In this document: positions 1-9,712 of the stretch, one piece after another | Position numbering within the stretch: position 1 is the first letter of the stretch | How the letters are laid out: the number at the start of each line of letters is the position of its first letter | Source: Porphyra umbilicalis | Taxonomy: Eukaryota; Rhodophyta; Bangiophyceae; Bangiales; Bangiaceae | Direction: 5' to 3' | NCBI GenBank assembly: GCA_002049455.2 | Contig: KV918777.1 | Coordinates: forward strand, 372,001 to 436,000 | DNA length: 64,000 nucleotides | Program-made: the position numbers and the translations under genes | The notes under the pieces: model-generated | Told to the model about the DNA's origin: nothing | Seen by the model: the letters and a program-made list of their open reading frames with translations, nothing else | The model's database searches: none

Positions 1-158
1 GAGGCAGTCCGCCGCCGATCGCCCGAAAGAGCTGATCGTGCTGTGGTGGCGTAGGGGGCTCTGCCCATTACCCTCGACCAACCACCGACGTTTTTATTGA
101 CCGCCACTCTGATTCTACTGCGCTTCTTGGCTCATCATCTCGTCGGTGGGTGCAGGCT

Positions 159-2762
159 ATGGAGGGGGGTGATGCATCAGAGTCTCTCGGGCCGTTGCCG
201 GGCGAGTTATCTCGCAACCAACGTCGTCAGGTGGCACGCGCCCGTCGGCGGGCGGACGCTATGACTGCGGAAGCGGCCCGCGTGGTTGAAGAAGCCGCGC
301 GGGCCGTCGATGCGGTGGATGCTTTTGAACGAGGGGCGGTGGCGCTGGCTCGAGAAGCCGATCGTAACGCCCACTCGGCCCCCGCGATTCCGGACAGCAG
401 CATACTTGGAAGCAGACGCGGTGGCGGCCGTGGCCGTCGTCGTGGCCGTGGCAGCGGGACAGGACGCGGCGGTGGCGAGGGCCAGCCGATTCGCCGTGTT
501 GAGCCCTCCCACGTGCCAGACCATTGCAATGGCAGCGGGTCGCCGCTCGGCCCGGTGGCAGACAGTGCCTCCATATCTGTAAGGGGTCTGCAGCTCGCGC
601 GTGGGATGAGTGTACGTGGTCGGCCGGGGGCGACGCAACAGACTACAGCGTATGGCCATGGCAGTCGGGTGACCCAGCGCACACATGCTATGGCACGTGG
701 GGCGGTGCATGTGGTCGACGGGGCCCAGTCTGCGCCCGACATGATCGCGGTCGTCAACGATGCGCGGCGTGTATTGGCTGGTCGTGTAGGCGGGCTGACA
801 GCTACGCAGATGCGGATGCTTTTGTCGGCCCTGGAACTCGCCGGGCCGGGGTACTTGCCCAGCCCCAGCCGGCTGCAAGTTTTGAGCCAGTGCCGTGGCG
901 GCTGTGGCGACGTCGAAGCGATTGATTCGCTATTGGCTTCAGCTGTAAGGATCTTACACGAAGACGTCGACGGTGTGCCGAGTTGTGGCGACACTGCAGC
1001 AGCAGGCTTCCTCGTCCAGCAAGCCTTGGCGTCCCACGGATGCAAGGGCCAATGCTCTGCCGTGGCCCACCGTGCCCCGCCCTCTGTCCACCCTTTCGCG
1101 ACGCCTGCTGCTCCTGTGCCGGCCCCACGTCCCTCCAACACGCCGATCGCGCCGCGTGCCAAGGCTGTGGCCGACCTGAGCGCACGTAGACGGCCACTCT
1201 TACGCCAAGCCCCACCTCCTCCTAAGCGCTTTTGTCTAAAGGCCAGTCGCGATGGCGACCCCCCGTCGACGGCCACTGTCACGACCTTTGCACCCCCGCC
1301 GCCGCATGGGCCTCAAGTGCTGCCACGCGCCTCTAGCGCAGGCGCACCCTCGAGGACACGCTCTGTGCCCGCTTGTCCGGTGCCCTCCGCATCGAGTCTC
1401 CCAGTGCCACCACGATTTCTTTTCCCGGTCCGCGCCGAGCGGCACGTACAACTGTCGGCAACGGACTTGGCGTCCTTGGAAGAGGGCATGGAAATGTCCA
1501 AGCACATGATGGACGGCCTCCTATTGTGGTTCCTCTACTGGGCGAGAAGCAGCGGTGTTATCGGTGGCCTGCGCATGCTCTCTGCGCTGGACGGCGAGGA
1601 CGTTAAGGACGCCTCGACGGACGACGTCTTGATCGTGAACAGGGCTGCCAGCGTCTTGCTCAACCGCCTTGTGTTCAGCGGCGGTACGGTCGTCATGCCG
1701 GTTTACAGTGGACGGGGTTGGTCGGGGGTGGTTATTCGAGGCTTAGACAAGGTTGTGCCGTCGGTTGTTCAGGCCGTGCTCGACGGCGAAGCCGAGCCCG
1801 TTCACGGGGCCGCCGTGGTGCTCATCAACACATACGCGGGGAATGGAGGCGCGGAGGTTGACTTTGAGGTGTTGAACGGCCTCTTCTGCTCCTTGACCGC
1901 AGCCATTTGCCAGACCCGCCTGCGCAGCAAGGACTGCATTGGGATGCGAATGCGTGTGAATGGATGCTTGAGGACTCGATTGCCGGTGCGCCGTGTGGGG
2001 ACCCCGGCCGAAGAGATGGCGGACACGGCCGACAACCTGCTGGCGTACTTTTCTCTTCTCCACTCTGCTGAGCCCGCAGCAGCAGCGTGCCTTTTGCGCG
2101 CCGACGATGGCCCGCAATGGCGCAAGGCCCATTCTCCTCGGCGCCTGCGTGGCCTAATCCGCCGCATTGTTGAAGCGCACCGCCCTGGTGGCAAGGTCTG
2201 GCATGAGCAAGAACCAGCCGCGGAGCTTTTGAACGGGTGCGACCTGTCCGAAGACGAGGCCTCTGACAGCGGGGACTGCATGAAGGACGTAACAGACGAC
2301 GAAGACGCTGGCGCAGGTGGCAGCGCGCGCGATGGCGGCGGCGATGGCGGCGGCGGCAGCGATGGCGGCGGCGGTGGCGGCTCCATTCCCGGTCGAGCGG
2401 TCGATCGTGGCGCTCGAGGGAGCGAAGACGCAGACAGAGCCGACGGCCGTGGCAAAGAAGATGAGGTTGAGAGCCGAGCTCGACAAGTTTTCGGACGCGA
2501 GCACGGCCGACGCCGTGATCGTGGAGATGTTGTTGATGAGTTACATGAGCGTGCAGGTCGTGATGCCGATGGCCGTGATGGAGGAGACGGCCGCGTTGAC
2601 GGCGCCCGTGTCGACGCCGTCGTGCACGGCGATGTCCAAGTTGCCGCACGCGCCCACGGCCAACGCCGTGATCGTGGAGCTGCTGATGATGTGTTACATG
2701 TGCGTGCAGGTCGTGTGCCGATGGCCGTGATGGAGGAGACGGCCGCTGGCGGGCCCGTGTAG
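159..2762 (+). CDS. Large protein, N-terminal half; faint Ulp1-like protease pattern and start of the repeat array
   Basis: The start is the first ATG (159) after an in-frame stop at 33-35; the open frame itself also reads from a GTG at 150. The first ~430 codons are low complexity: an Arg/Ala-rich coiled segment, a Gly-Arg run at 410-470 and long Pro/Ala/Ser linkers. A more protein-like block follows at about 1440-2110. There, an LSATDL...MMDGLLLWF stretch, a V-MPVYSGRGWSGVVI strand, an AVVLINTY strand and a KDCIGMRM segment (Cys codon at 1935-1937) follow the order of Ulp1/C48 SUMO-peptidase signatures, which are common in CACTA elements. The usual His before Trp is Gly here, so if the fold is right it may be inactive. 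An acidic Asp/Gly-rich linker (2230-2390) leads into the 152-bp repeats. The frame closes at 2762 inside the array; the same repeat frame reopens into the JmjC gene, so this may be the front of one long gene. Confidence 0.5.
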   Translation: MEGGDASESLGPLPGELSRNQRRQVARARRRADAMTAEAARVVEEAARAVDAVDAFERGAVALAREADRNAHSAPAIPDSSILGSRRGGGRGRRRGRGSGTGRGGGEGQPIRRVEPSHVPDHCNGSGSPLGPVADSASISVRGLQLARGMSVRGRPGATQQTTAYGHGSRVTQRTHAMARGAVHVVDGAQSAPDMIAVVNDARRVLAGRVGGLTATQMRMLLSALELAGPGYLPSPSRLQVLSQCRGGCGDVEAIDSLLASAVRILHEDVDGVPSCGDTAAAGFLVQQALASHGCKGQCSAVAHRAPPSVHPFATPAAPVPAPRPSNTPIAPRAKAVADLSARRRPLLRQAPPPPKRFCLKASRDGDPPSTATVTTFAPPPPHGPQVLPRASSAGAPSRTRSVPACPVPSASSLPVPPRFLFPVRAERHVQLSATDLASLEEGMEMSKHMMDGLLLWFLYWARSSGVIGGLRMLSALDGEDVKDASTDDVLIVNRAASVLLNRLVFSGGTVVMPVYSGRGWSGVVIRGLDKVVPSVVQAVLDGEAEPVHGAAVVLINTYAGNGGAEVDFEVLNGLFCSLTAAICQTRLRSKDCIGMRMRVNGCLRTRLPVRRVGTPAEEMADTADNLLAYFSLLHSAEPAAAACLLRADDGPQWRKAHSPRRLRGLIRRIVEAHRPGGKVWHEQEPAAELLNGCDLSEDEASDSGDCMKDVTDDEDAGAGGSARDGGGDGGGGSDGGGGGGSIPGRAVDRGARGSEDADRADGRGKEDEVESRARQVFGREHGRRRDRGDVVDELHERAGRDADGRDGGDGRVDGARVDAVVHGDVQVAARAHGQRRDRGAADDVLHVRAGRVPMAVMEETAAGGPV

Positions 2763-3750
2763 ACGCCGCGTGCACGGCGATGTCCAAGTCGCCGCACGCG
2801 CCCACGGCCGACGCCGTGATCGTGGAGCTGTTGTGATGGTACATGTGCGTGCAGGTCGTGATGCCGATGGCCGTGATGGAGGAGACGGCCGCGTTGACGG
2901 CGCCCGTGTCGACGCCGTCGTGCACGGCGATGTCCAAGTTGCCGCACGCGCCCACGGCCAACGCCGTGATCGTGGAGCTGTTGATGATGTGTTACATGTG
3001 CGTGCAGGTCGTAGTGCCGATGGCCGTGATGGAGGAGACGGCCGCACTGGCGGCGCCCGTGTAGACGCCGCCGTGCACGGCGATGTCCAAGTCGCCGCAC
3101 GCGCCCACGGCCAACGCCGTGATCGTGGAGCTGTTGATGATGTGTACATGTGCGTGCAGGTCGTGATGCCGATGGCCGTGATGGAGGAGACGGCCGCGTT
3201 GACGGCGCCCGTGTCGACGCCGTCGTGCACGGCGATGTCCAAGTCGCCGCACGCGCCCACGGCCAACGCCGTGATCGTGGAGCTGTTGATGATGTGTTAC
3301 ATGTGCGTGCAGGTCGTATGCCGATGGCCGTGATGGAGGAGACGGCCGCACTGGCGGCGCCCGTGTAGACGCCGCCGTGCACGGCGATGTCCAAGTCGCC
3401 GCACGCGCCCACGGCCGACGCCGTGATCGTGGAGCTGTTGATGATGTGTTACATGTGCGTGCAGGTCGTGATGCCGATGGCCGTGATGGAGGAGACGGCC
3501 GCGTTGACGGCGCCCGTGTCGACGCCGTCGTGCACGGCGATGTCCAAGTCGCCGCACGCGCCCACGGCCACGCCGTGATCGTGGAGCTGTTGATGATGTG
3601 TTACATGTGCGTGCAGGTCGTGTGCCGATGGCCGTGATGGAGGAGACGGCCGCACTGGCGGCGCCCGTGTGACGCCGCGTGCACGGCGATGTCCAAGTCG
3701 CCGCACGCGCCCACGGCCGACGCCGTGATCGTGCAGCTGTTGTTGATGAG
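2490..3750. repeat. Tandem array of ~152-bp units in A-B-A-B order
   Basis: About eight near-identical units follow one another, marked by the phrase CGTGCAGGTCGT every ~150-155 bp (about 2551, 2704, 2849, 3002, 3152, 3305, 3458, 3611). Units alternate between two types: A contains GCGTTGACGGCGCCC then GTGTCGACGCCGTCG; B contains GCACTGGCGGCGCCC then GTGTAGACGCCGCCG. The higher-order unit is thus a ~305-bp dimer present about four times. Units also differ by single inserted or missing bases at a few fixed spots, which changes the reading frame from unit to unit. More diverged units of the same length continue rightwards to about 4215, and a partial diverged one lies before 2510. Confidence 0.9.
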
Positions 3751-6483
3751 TCACATGTTCCTGCAGGCACCCGTGTGGACGCTGCCAGCAGCGCCGGCGA
3801 CGGCGAACGAGATGTTGCGGCCGTGGACGGCGATGGACGAGTTGGTGCACGCGCGCAGGACCGACGCCGTGCTGGTGGAGTTGTCGTTGATGGCTATCAT
3901 GTGAAGCGACGTCACGATGCCGACACCCGTGTTGGAGTAGAAGGCCGCGATGTCGGAGCCCGTGCTGACGCCGCCGTCGACGGCGATGGAGACCTCGCAA
4001 CACGCACGCACGACCGACGCCGTGATGGTGGAGTTGCTGTTGATGGTGTTCATGTGCATCGAGAACAAGACGCCGCCGCCCGTGATGGCGTAGGTGGCGG
4101 CGCCGTCGACACCCGTGTCGACGCCGCCGCGCACGGCGATCGACACGTTGTCGCTCGCCCACGCGATCGACGCCATCATGACGGAGCTGCTGGAGACGCG
4201 CGACATGTGGCCACCGACGCTGCAGCTGCCGACGATCAGGACGATGATGGCGGTAGCGGTTGTGATGTGGGAGGTGGTCAACTTGGGGGTGATTTGTCTC
4301 TGTTTAGTGGAGTCTCTGCCTCGCGCCATGACGATCCGTTATCCAGCTTGGACGCGGAGGACCTCAGGTTTATTTCAGAGGCCCTCTCCTCTACATGCTT
4401 CAGAGGCAAACCTGGACGCTCCGGGTCGTCGTACGTACCGTATATCGAGAGGGCAATGCAGCTCGGGCCTGTGTCCGACAACGCTACGACGAAAAAACAC
4501 TGCCCAGACCACGTCAAAGGTGCCCCAGAGGTCAGCCGCCGCCGTGAAACCACGGCCGAGCGCCGAGAAGGTGCTATCAAGCACGATGTTGATGCTGCCA
4601 GAGAAGTACATGCCCCCTCAACCCGCGGCTCACATGCCAATGAGGCGCGTGGCCCGGCAGCAGCACATCACGACGAAGGGCAGGCGTCTGCCCAGGCGGT
4701 TGGGTCCTCGTCACGACATGTCATGCAGTTCCACTCAGCACCTGTTACCGAATTGACATCGGTTCCTGAATTCGGAATGCACGGTCTGATTCGATCAAAG
4801 ATTGCGTCGATTCGGACATTTGGTGCTCACGTTTTCCGAGTAGTAGCCCCCGAGAGGCGTCCTCCGTCCAGTCGCATGCCCAAGCGACATACCGGGGATA
4901 AGCTCAGGGTGCGCGTTCAGACCTTCCCACAATACCCGACCATTGTGAGTGACGCATTCTTTGGCAGGCCTGCGGCCGACTCTAGTGTGAAACGCAAAGA
5001 GTTGAGGGCTCAGCTGCCGTCAGAACGGGAAAAGCGGTTGTCTGCTACGGAACTCAACCGAAAGGTCAGCGAGAGCGCAGCTTCCCTTCGAGCCGAGTAC
5101 AAAGACTTTGGTGTGAAACGCTTCCTCAGCAGTGTGAATGATCCGAGCGTCACATGGGTGCAACAGGTGACCGCTGCTCGGAACGAGAAGATGGTGATGG
5201 GCGGTGAGCCAAGACCAATCGATGTGTACTATCTTTCAGATATGTCACCTCGAAACGAGGATGGGTGCAGCAGGAGCCTTGGCGACCCTTCCTGTACCGC
5301 CATAGCGGCTCCTGTTCCTCCTCGTGAGCGCTTTGAGAATCCACGCACTCTAAACCACCACACCATGCTCGGTGCCGCGTCTACGTACGAAGGGATCAAC
5401 ACCAACCTGCTTTACGCTGGGACCAGAGGGTCCCACTTCAGCTGGCACGTGGAGGACAGTCTGCTGCAGTCCTCATCGTACTTGCAGAAGGGCTCAAATA
5501 AGTTTTGGTTTTTTATTCCTGCCCCCGAACGTCCGCGAGCCGAGCGCGTCATGCGAGAACACATGGACCCCGCTGTACTGGCAGCGGCTGGAGGGGATGT
5601 ATGGGAGGTACTCGCCGTGAAAGCGTGCCTTTGGCCTGCGACTCTGTTTCTAGCGCATGGCGTTCGCGTGGGGTTCCACACGATGGAGACTGGGGACTTT
5701 GTTGTAACGGGGTATGGAGTACTGCACAGTGGTTTCAACGGGGGACCAAACATAGCCTCTGCGGTGAACCTGGCATGCACGGGTTGGCTCTCCTATGCGA
5801 TAGAACATGCCGCACACTGGCGTACGAAGCTCACAATCCACATCCCTTTCGAAAAGTTGCTGGTGCTTGCCGCTCAGAAGCTAGCCGACGGGGAGTGGTG
5901 GTGCGGCGATGCAAAGACCTATGAAGCGTGGGAGCCAGCAGAGTTCCGACGAGATGTCGCCGTGATGGTGTCGTACTTAGAAGAGTACCTCAACAGTGTT
6001 GTTACCTTCATGGAAGTGGACTCTCAGCCAGGCTGGGGAGGCAAAAAGCCCACTGCTGTGGCCCTTGGAAGCACATCACGAGCTGTTCAGCGGTTTATCG
6101 TCGAAAATGCGATCCAGCCGGAGGGTGAGCCCTTAGTGCTCCCGAACGAGATGGAGGGAACTGCTACAGACTACTCTGTTGACGGCGCTTCATGCCCTCA
6201 CTGTGGTGTGGTCACATGGATTTCTGCGGTTGTCTGCCCGGCGTGCATTGAGCAGCTCGGTGATGATGCGGTTCCTAACGCGCCACTGTGCTGCTGGCGG
6301 TGTGCACCTGTCATGTTCGATGCAGAGCACGATCGGCTCCGCCAGGGTCTTCCGACTTCTAAGGACCTGGCCGGATGCCATGCTCCTGTGCTGGTGCAGC
6401 GGCTGTCCAACAGCAGCGTGTACCTGTTGGTGGACAAGCTGAAGGTGCTCGGGGGGGGGGGCGGAAGGGTGCCTCTTGAATAA
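3679..6483 (+). CDS. JmjC-domain 2-oxoglutarate/Fe(II) dioxygenase with C-terminal zinc-binding motif
   Basis: The JmjC core is clear at about 5370-5850. A LLYAGTRGSHFSWHVED segment carries the proximal iron ligands His (5445-5447) and Glu (5451-5453). A GSNKFWFFIPAPE strand follows, then GDFVVTGYGVLHSGFNGG with the distal His (5727-5729), then IASAVNLACTGWL. Order and wording match the KDM4/JARID-type JmjC fold, whose members demethylate histone lysines in the nucleus; all three iron ligands are present. After it come CPHCG (6193-6207) and VCPAC about 17 residues on, probably a zinc ribbon. The first ATG in this frame is at 4456; upstream of it ~260 codons are open and are made of diverged 51-residue repeats, so the gene may start at 4456 or be the rear half of a longer gene beginning at 159. 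Substrate (histone, DNA or RNA) cannot be told from the sequence. Its 3' neighbour is a transposase. Confidence 0.8.
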   Translation: MHGDVQVAARAHGRRRDRAAVVDESHVPAGTRVDAASSAGDGERDVAAVDGDGRVGARAQDRRRAGGVVVDGYHVKRRHDADTRVGVEGRDVGARADAAVDGDGDLATRTHDRRRDGGVAVDGVHVHREQDAAARDGVGGGAVDTRVDAAAHGDRHVVARPRDRRHHDGAAGDARHVATDAAAADDQDDDGGSGCDVGGGQLGGDLSLFSGVSASRHDDPLSSLDAEDLRFISEALSSTCFRGKPGRSGSSYVPYIERAMQLGPVSDNATTKKHCPDHVKGAPEVSRRRETTAERREGAIKHDVDAAREVHAPSTRGSHANEARGPAAAHHDEGQASAQAVGSSSRHVMQFHSAPVTELTSVPEFGMHGLIRSKIASIRTFGAHVFRVVAPERRPPSSRMPKRHTGDKLRVRVQTFPQYPTIVSDAFFGRPAADSSVKRKELRAQLPSEREKRLSATELNRKVSESAASLRAEYKDFGVKRFLSSVNDPSVTWVQQVTAARNEKMVMGGEPRPIDVYYLSDMSPRNEDGCSRSLGDPSCTAIAAPVPPRERFENPRTLNHHTMLGAASTYEGINTNLLYAGTRGSHFSWHVEDSLLQSSSYLQKGSNKFWFFIPAPERPRAERVMREHMDPAVLAAAGGDVWEVLAVKACLWPATLFLAHGVRVGFHTMETGDFVVTGYGVLHSGFNGGPNIASAVNLACTGWLSYAIEHAAHWRTKLTIHIPFEKLLVLAAQKLADGEWWCGDAKTYEAWEPAEFRRDVAVMVSYLEEYLNSVVTFMEVDSQPGWGGKKPTAVALGSTSRAVQRFIVENAIQPEGEPLVLPNEMEGTATDYSVDGASCPHCGVVTWISAVVCPACIEQLGDDAVPNAPLCCWRCAPVMFDAEHDRLRQGLPTSKDLAGCHAPVLVQRLSNSSVYLLVDKLKVLGGGGGRVPLE

Positions 6484-6814
6484 GACATGTTTCTGGTTAC
6501 CACTGATTTTCTTTTGTTTGATAGTCTCCGGGTCCTGAGCTCTTACTTCCGACGTTCCCGGTGGGGCGTGGAGGTTTGTGTGCTTTTTCATCTACCTTTT
6601 CGTGTGATACTGCCTTGACAATATTGCTCGTTTTGCTGGGTGAGGTGATACATCCAGAGAACACAATATGCTCTTTCACTCAGCCCCATCCTAGCGCAGC
6701 CGCATTGGCAAAAACGCCCCCAGTCATCCACTCTTGAAGTGGAAGCCAGATCTCTTGGTGAACATCACGTTGTGCTGCCCGCAGGGCAGAACGAAGGCAA
6801 GTTGTCTCACATGG

Positions 6815-9712
6815 TCAGCTGGTATCAGAAGACAATCCAGCTTCAGTGTCGATTGTGACTTCAGCGGGCTGTCCCAAGACGCTGAATGCCATCGCTGGTA
6901 TCTTCCAGGTCTCACAGGCGACATGGAGCTCGCCATCGATTGTTCCAATGGACTGCACACGGACAAAGCGCAATTCTCTGCTATCCAACAGATCGGAGCC
7001 GGACTCGTGTTCGGGGGTGGCTCCGTTCTTATGCAGAGACACTGTGGACCCTTCTCGGAGGACAGACGGTCGATGCGCTTGCGTGGCTTGACGCCAGAAT
7101 GCCAGAGTTGCGTTGGGCGCACGACTTCGCCAGAACTCCTCCGTGGATCCCAGAACCGTACGCGCGGCTGTTCGTGGACGCCAGCGCATGTTGGTGGACA
7201 GTGATTGTCGTTTGTGAGGACCGAGGCTATGAAAAGTGACAGACTTCAGTGGCTGGCCTTCTTGACCAAGAAGCCACGAAGCAGGAATCCCATGTGCGCC
7301 GGGCATGGAAAGAACCCGTGAGTACTGCTCTGTGTCTCTCCACCTTTGCATGGAGTACTCAGCGGGGTTCCGACTGTTACTCTGGCTCACCTCCCGCTTC
7401 GAATGTTGGTGGAACTTCTCGAAAATGAGCTCACATATCGCTGACCCCAGCTGCGCAAGTGGGAGGGTGCGATATAACAGTTCCAGTACACGATGTACGG
7501 ACGGTCTCTCCCAACTGCCGTTAAAGGGTAATAGTCGACGCAGCTCAATCATGAGGCTCTCGCCCATAACTTGGAGCTCAGCGACGGTCGGCCGCTCTCT
7601 CATGGCCTTCTCCCCGTCCGAAGAGAGTGTTGGCACATAGAACAGTGCCGTGGAAAACCGTCGCAGGGCCGTGAGACCTCTGAGAGCAGCACGTGCGTGA
7701 GGTGACGTGGCCGTGCTGTGCACAAGGTACTGTATGACAGTGGGACCTACTGTGATCAGCACTGCATAGTCTAACATTGACAGAGTTGTGCCACCCATTT
7801 TTTCTGGCTCGAATGAGGACAGGATCGTGTGTGTCGGAACATGCTTCGCACTTCGGCGCATTTCCCGCATGAACTTGTCTCGCTGCTCAACTGAGAGCGC
7901 CTCGTACGCTTCCATCAGGAGGTGTGAGCCGATGTTGTAGTATAGTAGATGTGAAGGAGCAACTATGACGTGCTCGTGTATGTCAAACGTCCCAGGTCCC
8001 CGGGCCTCGGTCAGGCGCATCATTAGACTGCCTGTCTTGTCCGTAATGCCATTCAAGAGGAGTGCGTCCTTCACTGCGTCTGTCGATAGTCCCGGTTTGT
8101 TCTTTATGACAGACATGATGAGAGAAGTTCGCTCTTGCGTTCTTGAGTACCGTGAGTCCTTCACGTTGAAAGATACCGTGCTGCTCATCGCTCTCTCCTT
8201 CCTTTCTGTGTGTGTTTTTGTTTGCACAATGTCGCAGCTTGTGCAGTCCTCTGTGCCTGGGGCGCCTATTGAGTTGGAGAACTTGGCGGCCATGGGGAAA
8301 TCAAATACACCGAGGCACAGGTACACCCGAATGACAACACTCTCCTTTTTGAAGGCGTCATAGACAGCCAAGCCCTCCTTACCTGCTATTATCAAGTCGT
8401 CGACGATTTTTTTGAGCAGGGCATGCGGGCTTGCTCCTGGGGGGAGGTAAAAGAGAGGACGGACAGAATACGCACGATCCTGCAAGCACAGCGATGTGTA
8501 ACCCCCGTAGTAGCCCTCCAGGCTTCCGCGGCGACGCTTATGCACATTGAACTCGTCGCCGTACAGCGACACGTACAGCACATATGGGTCCTTCTCGGAA
8601 AGGTTGTCTTCGCAGGGCTGAGGCACATGTGACAGCTCTAAGGGGCTGGTGGCAGTCAAAGCTGACCATGAATTCTTTTCATGCTCGGTGGACTCCCGTA
8701 CGGCGATAACAAACACGCCACCGGACCGCGTGAAGCGTAGCGTAACACGGCGCTCTTCCGTGAAACAGGACGCCCAGCGCTCTGGCGGCATAAACCCGGG
8801 GAGCGCCTCAAACAGCGCGAGTGAGTCACCTACCCGCAACGTGCGTTCAGGAGCATACGTGGACGCCGATATGGTTACGCATCCGTCAGGCGCCATGGAG
8901 GTGCTTAACAAGCGGGCCTCCAACACGGTCGCTTCATCAAAAGAGATCTTGGCGGTGCATCCAATGTCAAAGCTGTGTTCGTCTCGGAAGAAGACCCTGT
9001 TCACATTAAACCTGGCGGGGTCCCTGGCCGCCACTGTTTGAAAGAACTCGGCCGGTCGCTCGACAGTGCCCATTCGAGAGTCCCCTTTGTTGTGGAACAG
9101 TGCTGCTGTTACAGGATCCGCAAAGTCCCTCTTTATGTGCTCAGAAAACGTAATGTACGACACTTCCACGTTCGGCAGCTTACGCATGGCTTTCCCTTTT
9201 CCAACAGGTAGCTGGCGTGTTGTCGTCTCCCGTCGTAGGGGTATTGCAGACTTCAACATGTGCTCGCGCAGTTTTCGCAAGCGCCACCGCGACGGCCATT
9301 TTTCTGTCGGATCAAAGGAGTTTTCTGCCTCTCGCATAATGTCGTACTGCCTCAGCGTGACGCGCGCTCTGCCGTACAGGTAACCGAAGCACACGAACTC
9401 GCGACGTGATACAAAGCCCCCACGATCGCGGTCCCCCTCGAAGGAGAATTCCGAGTCATCTGAGGGACACCCGTCACGCCCAGAGTCGGAGGATAGAGCA
9501 ACGTCCTCATAGTCTCCCACAGAATGCGCTGGTGCCTCCCTGGTGCCTGAATCATCTGGGGTTTGGTTTGCGACGCTGCTTTCAGGATCCTCCAAGCCGC
9601 CAGTACGGGCAGCGGAGCCTGATGACGCTTGCTGCTCTTCCATGTGCAATAGGTTCCCATCATTGAGATGAAAGAAGGCAGCACCTCGCGGGCCACGCCG
9701 GCGACGCCTCAT
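6815..9712 (-). CDS. tnp2/CACTA-like (CMC superfamily) transposase
   Basis: The chosen start is the ATG at 9712, giving 965 residues; the frame is open back to 9799 but only through a GTG. The acidic N-terminal ~110 residues precede a basic WRLRKLREHM region. The central block contains YVSLYGDEFNVH (about residues 380-390), SLEGYYGGYTSL and PLFYLPPGAS. VFDFPMAAKFSNSIG plus a C-x2-C pair follows at about 470-495, the usual second catalytic Asp region with its zinc knuckle. Towards the C-terminus, VLELLYRTLP...ICELIFEKFHQHSK resembles the DUF4218-type segment of plant and fungal tnp2 proteins and holds the likely catalytic Glu. It would cut and rejoin the element's termini in the nucleus. It converges on the JmjC gene and no stop interrupts it, so it may be intact. 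Assignment to a named CMC subgroup (EnSpm, Plavaka and so on) is not possible by eye. Confidence 0.72.
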   Translation of the reverse strand: MRRRRRGPRGAAFFHLNDGNLLHMEEQQASSGSAARTGGLEDPESSVANQTPDDSGTREAPAHSVGDYEDVALSSDSGRDGCPSDDSEFSFEGDRDRGGFVSRREFVCFGYLYGRARVTLRQYDIMREAENSFDPTEKWPSRWRLRKLREHMLKSAIPLRRETTTRQLPVGKGKAMRKLPNVEVSYITFSEHIKRDFADPVTAALFHNKGDSRMGTVERPAEFFQTVAARDPARFNVNRVFFRDEHSFDIGCTAKISFDEATVLEARLLSTSMAPDGCVTISASTYAPERTLRVGDSLALFEALPGFMPPERWASCFTEERRVTLRFTRSGGVFVIAVRESTEHEKNSWSALTATSPLELSHVPQPCEDNLSEKDPYVLYVSLYGDEFNVHKRRRGSLEGYYGGYTSLCLQDRAYSVRPLFYLPPGASPHALLKKIVDDLIIAGKEGLAVYDAFKKESVVIRVYLCLGVFDFPMAAKFSNSIGAPGTEDCTSCDIVQTKTHTERKERAMSSTVSFNVKDSRYSRTQERTSLIMSVIKNKPGLSTDAVKDALLLNGITDKTGSLMMRLTEARGPGTFDIHEHVIVAPSHLLYYNIGSHLLMEAYEALSVEQRDKFMREMRRSAKHVPTHTILSSFEPEKMGGTTLSMLDYAVLITVGPTVIQYLVHSTATSPHARAALRGLTALRRFSTALFYVPTLSSDGEKAMRERPTVAELQVMGESLMIELRRLLPFNGSWERPSVHRVLELLYRTLPLAQLGSAICELIFEKFHQHSKREVSQSNSRNPAEYSMQRWRDTEQYSRVLSMPGAHGIPASWLLGQEGQPLKSVTFHSLGPHKRQSLSTNMRWRPRTAARTVLGSTEEFWRSRAPNATLAFWRQATQAHRPSVLREGSTVSLHKNGATPEHESGSDLLDSRELRFVRVQSIGTIDGELHVACETWKIPAMAFSVLGQPAEVTIDTEAGLSSDTS

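Noticed and set aside
207-1282. Long minus-strand frames opposite the 159-2762 gene
   Set aside because: Shadows of a GC-rich plus-strand frame; basic low-complexity content with no motif.
2490-3750. Regularly spaced repeats resembling a CRISPR array
   Set aside because: Whole ~152-bp units are repeated with no unique spacers, inside coding sequence of a eukaryote.
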